This document shows positions 45,001-53,491 of a stretch of DNA of 64,000 nt, piece after piece. The number at the start of each line of letters is the position of its first letter. The stretch's first letter is position 1. The notes below the pieces were generated by a model. That model was not told where the DNA came from. It did not search any database and saw nothing but the letters and a program-made list of their open reading frames with translations. Source of the stretch: Eumeta japonica (lineage: Eukaryota > Arthropoda > Insecta > Lepidoptera > Psychidae); NCBI GenBank assembly GCA_005406025.1, contig BGZK01001003.1:124001-188000 (forward strand), read 5' to 3'. The translations under genes and the position numbers were made by a program.

Positions 45001-45400
45001 GTTGCATTGGATAGAGTGGACAAAAGTACAAATATAAGGCGAGCAGTGAGACAGGGTGACCCAGTCTCACCTAAATTATTCATATGATGATCCTACCAAA
45101 CTAATTAGTATGATAAATGAATTCCAACAGGTCAGCGCACGGTTAGACTTGGAAAAGAATCTTCTAGAAACGAATGCTATGACAAACGATGACAGAAGAG
45201 TAACCATCTCTGTAAACAATACGTCACTCGAATTTGTCTAAATACATATTTATCTAGATAAACCGATTCCATTTAGGAGAGACAGAGGTGTTGAAGAAAT
45301 AAAAAAAGAATAGCATTTCATTGGAACAAATTTTGAGTGCATAAAGAAATATTTAAATTTCGATTCCCTGTAATAAAAAAATACTGATATGGCAGTGCTG
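45001..45400 (+). pseudogene. RTE reverse transcriptase, C-terminal palm fragment
   Basis: Frame 1 reads SSTSKVALDRVDKSTNIRRA then VRQGDPVSPKLF and stops; the next open frame (45,056-45,241) supplies INEFQQVSARLDLEKNLLET and VTISVNNTSLEFV, and a further shift gives a VEEIKK/KFWVHKEI-like remnant. The FADD box that should lie between the first two is deleted, so this copy lost catalysis. Confidence 0.75.
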
Positions 45401-45660
45401 CAATGCGTAATATAGGTTTGTCAAACTAGATCTTAGACAATAAGGTCAAATATAAAATCAGAACTACACAAGGAACAATGTAAACCAGTTGCTTGGCTTT
45501 CAGAATACGAGATATATTTTTATGTCTTTCGACTCGTACGCAGCACCATCTAATTCCAAATTAAGCTACAAAATTTGTACCATGGTTAATAAATAGTTGA
45601 TATAATCCATATATTTAAATATTGGTGATGTTTTTCTTATGATTAGTTAATAAATAGTTA

Positions 45661-46727
45661 CTAGCTGCGCCTCACGGTTTCGCCCGCGTGGTGATGGAAA
45701 ATTGTTATAATGATAGAAAGCCTTTTATTTTTTGTCAATTTTTCAATGTTTTTCTATTATTTTGCTATTCGGGACTGAGACAAATCCAACAGATTAAAAA
45801 TGAAAATCGGTCTAGCTATTCTCCAGTTATAAGTGTTCGAACAATTATATTGTATAATGTATGTAAATTGGAACTAAGTATTTTTTATGATGGTCTTACT
45901 GATATGTATTGTAGGTATTATAAACGCTATAGTTTGTAAGGATAGATAGGTACGGAAGTATATGATGATTAATGGTAATGCAAAAGTTATAGGTGGCTAC
46001 TACAATATACTCCTATAAACTATGGTAAACGATTTATTTTGGTCTGTATAAACATGCAGATTTTACGATTTAGAAACGCGTGAACAAGCTACGTAGAACT
46101 GGCCGTGGGAAAAACATTGCGTGCTCAAATGTATGTCTGCTACCTTTATGGTCTGACCCTGCCGCCGGACCGCACCATAATATCGCGCACTCTCTTGTCT
46201 ATCGTCATAACTATTCAAATATTTGTCAAAATGATGTAGTGTAAATGACAAAGTTTATCTACTTTAAACATCAAATGCGATACAAATATTTATTTTGATG
46301 TAAGGATCAATTTGTTACTACCAAATGTGCGTTAGAAATAAATTATCAATTATTATTGTATTTATAGTTCACTATTTTGGCGATAATGGCTTATACATAA
46401 AATATAGATATATGTTGTCGCGGGCTTTTTTACAGTGCTATTTAAGATAAACATTTCCATTATGCATTATATACGTGTAATTTCAACGGTTTTTGCGGCG
46501 CACACCAGAATATCTCGTAGATGACCGATTTTTTTTTCTTACTTGACACTTATCGTAATATTTTGGATAATTCACACTATATCTTTATAAGTTATAACCT
46601 ATGTGTTATTCTGATGTGTAAGCTATATTATTGTAGTGTCATCAAAATCCATTCAGTAGTTCTTGCGTGAAAGAGCAACAAACATCCATATACTTACAAA
46701 CTTTCGCGTTTATAATATTAGTATAGA
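45661..46727 (-). mobile_element. Helitron with both termini, 1,067 bp
   Basis: Read on the minus strand it begins TCTATACTAATATTATAAA (TC at 46,727-46,726) after an A, and ends ...GAGGCGCAGCTAG (CTAG at 45,664-45,661) before a T. TC at the 5' end, CTRR at the 3' end and insertion between A and T are the Helitron signature. A short GC hairpin (CGCGG/CCGTG, loop GCGAAA) lies about 11 nt before the 3' end, as expected. It carries a C-terminal piece of the Rep-helicase, so it is a deletion derivative unable to move on its own. Confidence 0.85.
46000..46251 (-). pseudogene. Helitron helicase C-terminal fragment
   Basis: The minus-strand ORF 46,063-46,251 contains GQTIKVADIHLSTQCFSHGQ followed by FYVACSRVSKS. 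GQFYVACSRV is the final helicase motif of Helitron Rep-helicases, and GQT(I/L)K follows the usual KSQG/KAQG box. After a one-base shift the frame continues NLHVYTDQNKSFTIVYRSIL and stops at 46,000-46,002, the normal Helitron C-terminus. The Rep (HUH nuclease) domain and helicase motifs I-V are missing; the first ~28 residues of the ORF are not helicase-like. Confidence 0.85.
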
Positions 46728-47290
46728 TTTGACTCTGTTGTTTTTTTAGATAAGCGTGTCCATAGGTTCTTTGTATTTCTTTTAATTAAATCTTTTAATT
46801 TTAAATAACAAATATAATTAGTTGAATAAAATTAAAAGTAAAAATAATAGTATCATAAAAACAATAAGATAACTATAAATAAGTACATTATTATTTGCTA
46901 ATCATGTTATAAAATTTTAATTGATAGTATCATAAAATGTATTACCAGCCATTTATCATTCACTTCTCTGGGCGTGAATTTATGTAGCAAGTAATATTTT
47001 AAGTTTTAATTTTACTCGCTATTTTCAATTACCATTTTTCTGATATTTATACAAAATGTTTTTTTTTTTCTTATGAAAGTGAGCATTCTCTTATAATAGG
47101 ACATAATCATAATTACAATACGTTTAGATCTTTTGGAGATAACCCTACAAATAAACTCGTCGACACTTTACCGAAATTATATATAGCGTATGTCATTAGT
47201 GTAACTGCAGGTTTTTATCGTATCCCAAATTTACGGTCTATCCGCTGTTTTGTTATAAGAAATATATAGACAAACAGACAAAAAATGTAA
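46728..47290. other. non-coding, AT-rich
   Basis: No feature recognised. Confidence 0.5.
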
Positions 47291-47295
47291 ATACG

Positions 47296-47331
<36 letters not shown>
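47296..47331. repeat. (TA)n microsatellite
   Basis: About 36 bp of TA repeat with one interruption. Confidence 0.95.
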
Positions 47332-47334
<3 letters not shown>

Positions 47335-47521
47335 GTATGGCAAAAGCGTGCGGTTCCTGATATCAGTATTAGTGGGAGTGTATTTTGCGTTTTTACATCA
47401 TTATGCAAATAGTGGTAAAAAAATAGACTACTTATATCCAACACCCACACTTTTTTAACGTTAAATAAAATAGTAATTACTTTATATTTATGTAAAGCAT
47501 TTTTAAACATTCACTTAACAT

Positions 47522-47580
47522 CTGGTAGCAGCAAAACCGGCGTCTAAACGCGGGCAATGTTTTTCCCACGGTTGTAAACG
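47522..47580 (+). pseudogene. second, decayed Helitron helicase trace
   Basis: GGTAGCAG ... GGCAATGTTTTTCCCACGG matches, in opposite orientation, the GGTAGCAGACATAC ... GCAATGTTTTTCCCACGG segment that encodes VADIHLSTQCFSHG in the Helitron at 46.1 kb. Too short and too diverged to translate further. Confidence 0.45.
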
Positions 47581-47639
47581 AATATAGATTTGTCTTTAGA
47601 CGGGCGAGTCTTGTAGTATCAGGCTTAAATAACTCCACT

Positions 47640-47750
47640 GCTGAGGTGCACCCTCCTATAAATCTTACCTCAGATCGCGTGCGGCTCGGGCGCTGCTGTG
47701 AGCGCCGTCACTCACGTCATGGCGACGCCTGAGCCGAGTTTTCGACTTAA
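47640..47750. other. CpG-rich patch with TATA-like word
   Basis: CTATAAAT at about 47,655 precedes a CpG-rich block 47,675-47,740. Suggestive of a promoter only by composition. Confidence 0.2.
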
Positions 47751-47774
47751 GTTAACAACTCATCGGTCAATTCG

Positions 47775-47870
47775 TCAGTGGCCAGGATTGAACCGGTAGC
47801 TTCCGGTTCGAAGACTTCGTTCTCAACCGCTATTGATCACTTTTTCATCATATCGTGGACTACTCTTACT
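47775..47870 (-). repeat. tRNA-derived SINE-like segment
   Basis: On the minus strand, GGTTGAGAACGAAGTCTTCGAACCGGAAG precedes CCGGTTCAATCCTGG, a near-perfect B box with T-stem. The upstream part resembles the anticodon arm. No complete cloverleaf; the D-arm is decayed. The upstream part shares its GGAAG..A..(C/T)CGG(G)TTC wording with the segment at 18.0 kb. Confidence 0.55.
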
Positions 47871-48454
47871 TGTTGTTTCAAAGAGGATTTTACACAAACG
47901 AGACGATTAAAGTCTTCCGCGCGTTTATCGCATTTTAATGAAACTGACTCAATAAGTAGGCGGTATTCATGTCACGGATCCCGATCGTGTTAGGGGGAGA
48001 GCCCCGTCTGCGTCAGCGTGGCGCGCGGCGGTGCCTCCGGCACTGTTGTCGGTTGACTTACCTATAATTGAATTGAATTGAATTATTTGAGCTAATGCGA
48101 CGAGATGTATAGGTTGCGCAATGCTGATTTCCTGAAAAATAATCCACTTAAGGCCAAGTACGAAATTAATTAGTATCGGAAAGTATTTTTTCATTTTGAA
48201 AGTATGTAAAAGTAGCACAAACTATCTAAACTGGATACTTCTAGTGGATGGATGGGAACGGTCATTTATCAGACTTTTAACAAATATTTATAGGTACATA
48301 CTGTATTGAACCTACAGTGTTTTGTTACGCCCAAAAACACGTATTACTTTTTAAGGAAAATATGACTCAACACTGCTATTTCTTGTGGCAGAGCCATGTT
48401 ATGGTCAATTTATTCTGCAGTTACTTAAATAAACCAGATGGTCCGGTGTAGTAC
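47871..48454. other. non-coding
   Basis: A CpG-containing strip at 47,980-48,050; the rest AT-rich. No gene recognised. Confidence 0.45.
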
Positions 48455-48690
48455 CACACTCTGACAGAATACACGCGTGAAGTAACAGTTTCCGCTATTG
48501 TATTTTGTCTAGTGTATGAAAGTTCTGGTGGTCAATTCCCCTTTATCACCACACACCCTCCCTTCATCAACTCCCTCCCCTCCATCAGCTAAATCTTTCC
48601 TACATCAAATATAATATTTTTACCTAAGAGGCCGGCAACGCCAGTGTGTTAATTTCTTCATTGCAAGTGTCTATGGGGAGTGTTAACCAG
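48455..48690 (+). repeat. dispersed repeat R3, copy 2
   Basis: Matches 42,490-42,700 from CAGAATACACGCGTGAAGTA through AAAGTTCTGGTGG, then carries GAGGCCGGCAACGCCAGTGT and TGTCTATGGGGAG, the end blocks of an abundant lepidopteran retroelement family. Confidence 0.6.
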
Positions 48691-48889
48691 TTATATGGTA
48701 TACCGTATGGAATAGATCATGCATTTTTCCGAAAATATTCATAATCATTTTTTTTAGAACAATTTTTCCAAAGAAACATAGTCTTTGAAGTAGCCGTTTC
48801 TGCTCAGAACGTAAACGTATAAATGTGAAAAATACAAACCCTAGCGCTTAGTAACACGATGTGCCCTCTCAAACCGGCTCACCTCGTCA

Positions 48890-48965
48890 TCCAAGGCTTG
48901 CCGCGGCGGGCACCGACGCCCGCCGCGTGCACGTGCGCGCGCGGTTAACGACCGGACGCGCGACT
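48890..48965. other. CpG-rich patch
   Basis: Very CpG-rich, including a CGGCGGGC/GCCCGCCG inverted repeat (about 48,904 and 48,917). It lies 100 bp upstream of the small ORF at 49,065. Confidence 0.4.
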
Positions 48966-49064
48966 TTAGAGGTTTAGGTATTTTGTTATAAAGTATTTCG
49001 TTTATGATATTGACGTTTTTGAGAGTAAGATTGTGTGTGATTAATATTAAAGTGTTTCATAACA

Positions 49065-49220
49065 ATGCCTTTCACTGCTATAGAATATACAAACATTATT
49101 TATTGTCAGGGAGCTTGCAGTGGTGACATTGTTATAGCTTTAAAATTTTATAGTGAAACCTATCCTGACAGTGAACAATCTGCGAGTCCACGAGTAATAT
49201 TGTGTTCTGTTTATCGTTAA
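49065..49220 (+). CDS. 51-codon HTH-like ORF (DUF4817-type), possible transposon relic
   Basis: ATG in context AACAATGC, then MPFTAIEYTNIIYCQGACSG, DIVIALKFYSETYPDSEQSA and SPRVILCSVYR before TAA. The pattern EY..I.Y..G...G....AL..Y.E.YP......S.R.......R follows the N-terminal helix-turn-helix module of arthropod transposon-related proteins (DUF4817-like). In full-length members this is followed by more DNA-binding and a DDE domain; here only the first module remains. It could be a relic, or a small protein starting downstream of the CpG patch at 48.9 kb. Family call is from memory of the pattern. Confidence 0.45.
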   Translation: MPFTAIEYTNIIYCQGACSGDIVIALKFYSETYPDSEQSASPRVILCSVYR

Positions 49221-50235
49221 TGCAATAATTAATATATAGTGCCACACATTTTCCTAGATGATTACTGTGGTGGCCGTACGTCTAAAACGTCTTCACATCT
49301 ATAAGAACGAATATTGAGATTTTTTTACGCGATTTCCAACAGCAAGTAGGCAGGCGCTTTCGCGTTTCATACACAACAATGCTGCGCATACTAAAATGAT
49401 AACAGACATGCTTTCCACATTCAAAAAGTGCATGCTCTTTTGCCGCGTGATTAAGGCTAATGTACAATATCACTGATATCACTGTCATTTGTAGGTAAGT
49501 GACTATATAATATCTTTATAAATAATATATCGCATAGTCCATTCATCACGTGCCCGGGTGAGGGGCGCGCGGCGCGCCGTCAAGCTGAGAATTTCGTAGG
49601 GTTTTCTCTGTATTATTTTATATTATTTATAAGCATATTTTAAATAATATGTTTTTGTTATAATTACTTTCGAAAAGTTGTTCTAATAAAGGAGAAAATT
49701 ATGTTTGCGGAAAGATGCATGATCCATTCTGCATCCATCCTGATTCCATCCTGTATATGATAATATTTTCAAACATTGAATATTAAAATAAATAAGTCGT
49801 TAACTTTCGATGATTGGGCAACAGTGGCAATATATAAAGTAGAAAGACATTATATAACCTTTATTATGAAAGAACATAAAGCGAAAATTTTGCTGAGTAG
49901 ATCAAAAACTACTCAAAAATCTTTAAACGTATAAGTAAACGCGGCCAAAACTATGTATATTGATATTAAAATAAAAAAAAAAAAGCAAAAAAGTAATGAA
50001 GACGATTTGGTGTGTTATAAAGAATGAGACCTAGGAAAATTTGGGATCACCATCTTAATGTTCAGCTTAAAATAAATAACAAAATTTAAAAAAATGATAT
50101 AGATGTTGCTGATGGCTTTTAAAAAATTCTTTATTGACATTCAAATATCAATCTCTAAATCTTGTAATCCATCTCTCGCTCTTCTTGAATCACTACTGAA
50201 AGAAAGTATTCCGCCCAATAGCATTAATTTTTAAT
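49221..50235. other. non-coding
   Basis: A CpG strip GGGGCGCGCGGCGCGCCG at about 49,561-49,580. The minus ORF 49,282-49,488 has no recognised domain. The rest AT-rich. Confidence 0.45.
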
Positions 50236-50469
50236 TTAAATATGTAAATCCGGAAGACGTTATTAAGGCATTTAAGTCATTAGAAATGAAAAAGACTGCT
50301 GAAAAATTGTATTGTTAAAATTGTAATGCACTACACTTGACAATTATTTTTAATAGGTGTCTGGATGATGGCGTGTTTTCTGATCGGATGATATAAAAGA
50401 AAAATCATCCCTGTAGACCCAACTTTAGGTCTATGTCCATACTACAGGCATTATTAAATTTTTGAAATT

Positions 50470-50715
50470 TTGATCTTAAATCAATTGTTATCACATTTTA
50501 ATAGTAACAACTTAATGTTCAGAAAACAGTTTGATTGCATGTGGGATCATTGGACAATCGATGCTGGTGCTGAACTTGTTCAACAAATTTTCGGACCATG
50601 GGAGGATTCGCGAGACGCGGTGGCAGTATTTTATGATCTCTCTAAGGCATTTGATTGTGCGAATCACAAAATTCTGATCGGGGAGCTACGTCATTATGGG
50701 GTTACGGGCCTGTAA
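50470..50715 (+). pseudogene. Jockey/CR1 reverse transcriptase palm fragment
   Basis: 81 codons. Residues 1-20 (MILNQLLSHFNSNNLMFRKQ) are the RT region usually read LSHFNSNNLMHNKQFGF; here the following residues FDCMWDHWTIDAG are altered. Residues 50-65 (AVAVFYDLSKAFDCAN) carry the first catalytic Asp (residue 56). The GVTGL end is cut by a TAA. The second catalytic pair, FADD, lies 180 bp downstream in another frame. Confidence 0.85.
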
Positions 50716-51125
50716 ATCGGCTTTCTGGAATCGTATTTGAGTAACATGATTTAGAAGGTCGATATTAATGGGATAAGATCATCAGGATCTGTGGTCCACA
50801 TGGGGGTATCACAAGAATCAGTCTTTGGTCCATTTCTGTTTTTAGTTTATGTTAATGACTTACCCATTTATTGTTGGGGACATTTATGAGATAGTAATGT
50901 TTGCAGATGATACTTCATTGTTATTTAAATTCAAAAGACAATAAATTACCTATGAAGATGTGAATGTTGCTATCTCAAAAATAGAAATTTGTTTACTGTG
51001 AAGAACCTCCTCTTCAATACGAAGAAAACAAAATGTGTAAAATTTTCACTTTCGAACGTAAACTATGGATATGGCACAATTTTATAACGTATTAAGAAAT
51101 AAGAATTTGTTAATGATACTGTATT

Positions 51126-51356
51126 ATGAGAGTTATTCTGGATAACAGGCCTCGATGCAGTCCGCATGTCAGTATGTTGGCGAAAAGACCTAGTTCAACT
51201 GCATATGCAGTTAAAAAGATTAGAAATTTATCGGATATCCAAACCGCTAGATTGGTCTATTTTGGCTGTTTTCATAGCTTGTTTCATACGCCATCTTGCT
51301 GTGGAGTCATATCCCAGATATTGATAGAATTTTCATGCCCCAAAAGCGGGCTTTAA
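51126..51356 (+). pseudogene. Jockey/CR1 post-RT (thumb) fragment
   Basis: 76 codons: RVILDNRPRCSPHVSMLAKR corresponds to the VTLD(N/S)KLQW..HI..LAKKL region, and residues up to YFGCFHSLF correspond to TARLVYFS.FHSLM. The minus-strand copy at 62,209-62,391 has the same segment (GLTLDTKLQWNLHIRKLAKK), confirming a shared family. Confidence 0.85.
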
Positions 51357-51528
51357 GGGTTCTTTACAGGCTAGGACCTAGATTATCTCTTTAAGTTTAA
51401 TGAAATTGGGATCTTAACTTTGGTATATTAATTTGTATACAAAAATTTAATACATCTAAAAACAATATAGAACTTTTGAGAATAATAGTCATACCATTAA
51501 TTCAATACAAGATACTAAAATTAACTGT

Positions 51529-51711
51529 TTGCATGTGAGTCTACTACATAAAGTCGTGAAATTACTTAGGGGGCTCTGTGTGCGTACGTTCAATAAGGTC
51601 CTTGAAAATATACAAAATCTATCCTTAAACAGTTCTAAAATCATTACTAAGCAATTGCTTGCTAAAAAAGAGTATTATACAATTTGTGAATATTTAGAGG
51701 ACAGATATTAA
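51529..51711 (+). pseudogene. Jockey/CR1 C-terminal tail fragment
   Basis: 60 codons ending at the natural C-terminus: LLRGLCVRTFNKVLENIQNL then LLAKKEYYTICEYLED. The copy at 61,753-61,998 has SFKGICVRFYNKVSIEIQNL in the same place. Confidence 0.85.
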
Positions 51712-51720
51712 TGAACATAA

Positions 51721-52207
51721 CCAGCTCGACTTCTAGCAGGTTTGTTCCTTTATGTTATAAATTTATGTATTTTTGATTGTATAACATAATGTACTTAAAG
51801 TTGAAAAGAGCTATCCTTAAGTTTTTTACTCGTTTTTCTTCAGGGAAAATTGCTTTTCGAACGAGTGGTAACGCTAAGTAGTAAAATATAAATTCTTAAT
51901 GTATTGTGATGTATTTCAAGTGTTGTTCATGACCTATGAAGATAGAGATGTATTTGATAGATGTGTTCATGGGCAGCTATGATCACTAAGACTCTGGTTG
52001 CTTGCGTGCTCGGTTGTCCCTTGATAATGCTATAAAAACAAATTGAAAAAAAAAAATTATAGGATCCAATCGCTACCATACTTCACAGCTTTACTCGCTG
52101 GCTAATCTAAAGATTTCTCAAAAAACTTTCTATAAAATCGGTCCAGCCATTGGGGAGTCCATATGGAACATACATGCACAAATCGTCTTTTGTATGTATA
52201 ATTTATA
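51721..52207. other. non-coding, LINE 3' flank
   Basis: Probably the LINE 3' UTR and beyond, with an A-run at 52,046-52,056. An AAATCGGTCCAGCCATTGGG block at about 52,135 is a common transposon-end phrase. Confidence 0.4.
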
Positions 52208-52209
52208 TA

Positions 52210-52450
52210 CTAGCTGAACCCGGCAGACGTTGTCTTGCAAATCTATATTATGTACTAGCTGTCCTCCGCCCGTTTCGCGTGGCGTGAAATACAAGTGTAA
52301 GACGAATATAAAATTTTGTTATTTAGCTTTTATTATGAATATATTTTTTTATCATGACAGACGATTTTTGCAAATTTAGCCCGAGCTATAATTAATAATT
52401 TTTTGATATTATTATACCAACCTCTCAATCCCCTTTGTGGGTATAAATTC
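52210..52450 (-). mobile_element. two adjacent Helitron-like 3' ends
   Basis: CTAGCTGAACCCGGCAGACG at 52,210 and CTAGCTGTCCTCCGCCCGTT at 52,255 are two CTAG-type ends only 45 bp apart, on the minus strand. The second continues for about 190 bp as a close match to 25,211-25,440. The first is a truncated remnant of a different subfamily. Confidence 0.6.
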
Positions 52451-52499
52451 CGACTTGACAATTCGAAGTATTAATCACAGCGATAGTGGTAAAATATAT

Positions 52500-53065
52500 A
52501 TATTTTTAATACACGTAAAGTGAGGATGATTTTTCCTTTCTTGGCTATGTCGTGATGTGGGCTATAGCTAACTCTAAAATATTGTGAGCCAGGGAAAACT
52601 ATTTTACAATTTGGTGGTCCATTTGCGAATTATTAAGCTGTAATACCGAATTTTTGTTTGAATCGAGAGTCCCCTCGTCAGGTAAATGGTCGTTCTTGAA
52701 TAAACGAAGAGATTCGCGCTATTAGTAATATAATGAAGTTAAAAGAAAAACTGTCACATCTAAGTGGGCTTTACCACTCAAGAAGTAATAGTTGACTAAA
52801 TTATAAAACGGACTTGAAGAAATAAAAAGCGAAATTTCGTATAACGCCATCGAAAATGATTTAAAAATTGTTAGTGGTGCAATACAGGTAGTAAATAAAA
52901 GTTTAGTAATGATCTAAAGCTATGGAAATATAAAATTATAACATATTTAACATCCGTGCTCTAGGTTCAAAGTATTAAATAAAAACCCTCTAAGTCCGCA
53001 TATTGTGGCGGCAACTACGGATCTCTACTGCACGTGGCTCGACACGCACCCGAATAAGCTATAAA
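52500..53065 (+). repeat. dispersed repeat family R1, copy 3
   Basis: CACGTAAAGTGAGGATGATT, CATCTAAGTGGGCTTTACC (52,757-52,773), AGTTGACTAAATTATAAAAC and terminal TCGACACGCACCCG (53,039-53,052) follow the order of copies 1 and 2. Confidence 0.65.
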
Positions 53066-53139
53066 ATAGAGTGTTGGATTTTATGACTGTTTGATAAGAC
53101 GAAATTTTAATTTTACATAATCCGATTGAAAATTTCGTT

Positions 53140-53491
53140 TCGGTTAGCCGATCACCGCGCGCGTCCAAACGATGTGCCGAGTGCGGCGGCCGCGCGCGGG
53201 CGGCTCGTGTCAGGGCAGGCGGAAGCCGGCCCTTTATTTGGGTTCGATTACAAAAGCTTGCACAAACGGTCGATCAGCTTCCGCAGTACAATTGATATAG
53301 TCCGAAGTGGTTCCGTGTGTCTAAAGTGATGCGAGACGTCTACCGGAAGTCACGGCTTCTGGAGTCGGTCATTTTAGTCCTAGCCGTATCGGTCGCCGGG
53401 TTGTCACGAGGGCCCGGCGGCAGCTCCCGGGGCGCGAGCGGGCGTCGGCCGTGGTGTCGCGACCGGAAGTCGTCGGCCGTACTCCATTTCA
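53140..53491 (+). other. CpG-rich patch with candidate first exon
   Basis: GC-rich and CpG-rich from 53,145 to 53,480. It encloses the candidate coding exon at 53,329-53,491; the preceding 200 bp would be 5' UTR or promoter. Confidence 0.4.
53329..53491 (+). CDS. candidate first coding exon, signal-peptide-like
   Basis: From ATG (context AAGTGATGC) the frame reads MRDVYRKSRLLESVILVLAV, SVAGLSRGPGGSSRGASGRR, PWCRDRKSSAVLHF, then meets a GTAAGA donor at 53,492. A basic N-region, a hydrophobic core SVILVLAVSVAGL and a small-residue end make a plausible signal peptide of about 25 residues, followed by a Gly/Ser/Arg-rich stretch. That would suit a secreted or membrane protein whose remaining exons are outside the window. 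GC-rich DNA keeps frames open by chance, so the case rests on the signal-peptide shape and the donor. Family not recognised. Confidence 0.35.

Larger units (their letters stand above)
43480..45540 (+). mobile_element. RTE-type LINE, second copy, split by an insertion
   Basis: Plus-strand LINE with protein landmarks in order: YKETNKEIEKCYENYG (43.64 kb), KLDESPGLDGITNKSIEHSG (43.93 kb), DHIHIIELVMQKYSEFR (44.24 kb), AFDSISHSVIWATLKNENV (44.32-44.38 kb), a 562-bp insertion (44,411-44,972), STSKVALDRVDKSTNIRRAV then RQGDPVSPKLF (45.0-45.08 kb), and RLDLEKNLLETNAMTNDDRR (45.15-45.2 kb). These are RT fingers, palm and connecting regions of an RTE-type protein. The order matches the copy at 4.3-5.4 kb. 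Many frameshifts and stops; endonuclease missing. Confidence 0.85.
50240..51720 (+). mobile_element. Jockey/CR1-type LINE, RT to C-terminus, decayed
   Basis: Plus-strand non-LTR retrotransposon lacking its 5' end. In order: NPEDVIKAFKSLEMKKT (50.25-50.3 kb), a NRCLDDGVF region, the RT block 50,470-50,715 with YDLSKAFDC, VVHMGVSQESVFGPFLFLVY, VMFADDTSLLF (50.89-50.93 kb), LLFNTKKTKCVKFS (51.0 kb), the thumb-like RPSSTAYAVKKIRNLSDIQT and ARLVYFGCFHSLF (51.2-51.28 kb), and the tail LCVRTFNKVLENIQNL (51.57-51.62 kb). Frameshifts and stops separate these. Endonuclease not seen. Same family as the pieces at 36.5 and 61.6 kb. Confidence 0.88.
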
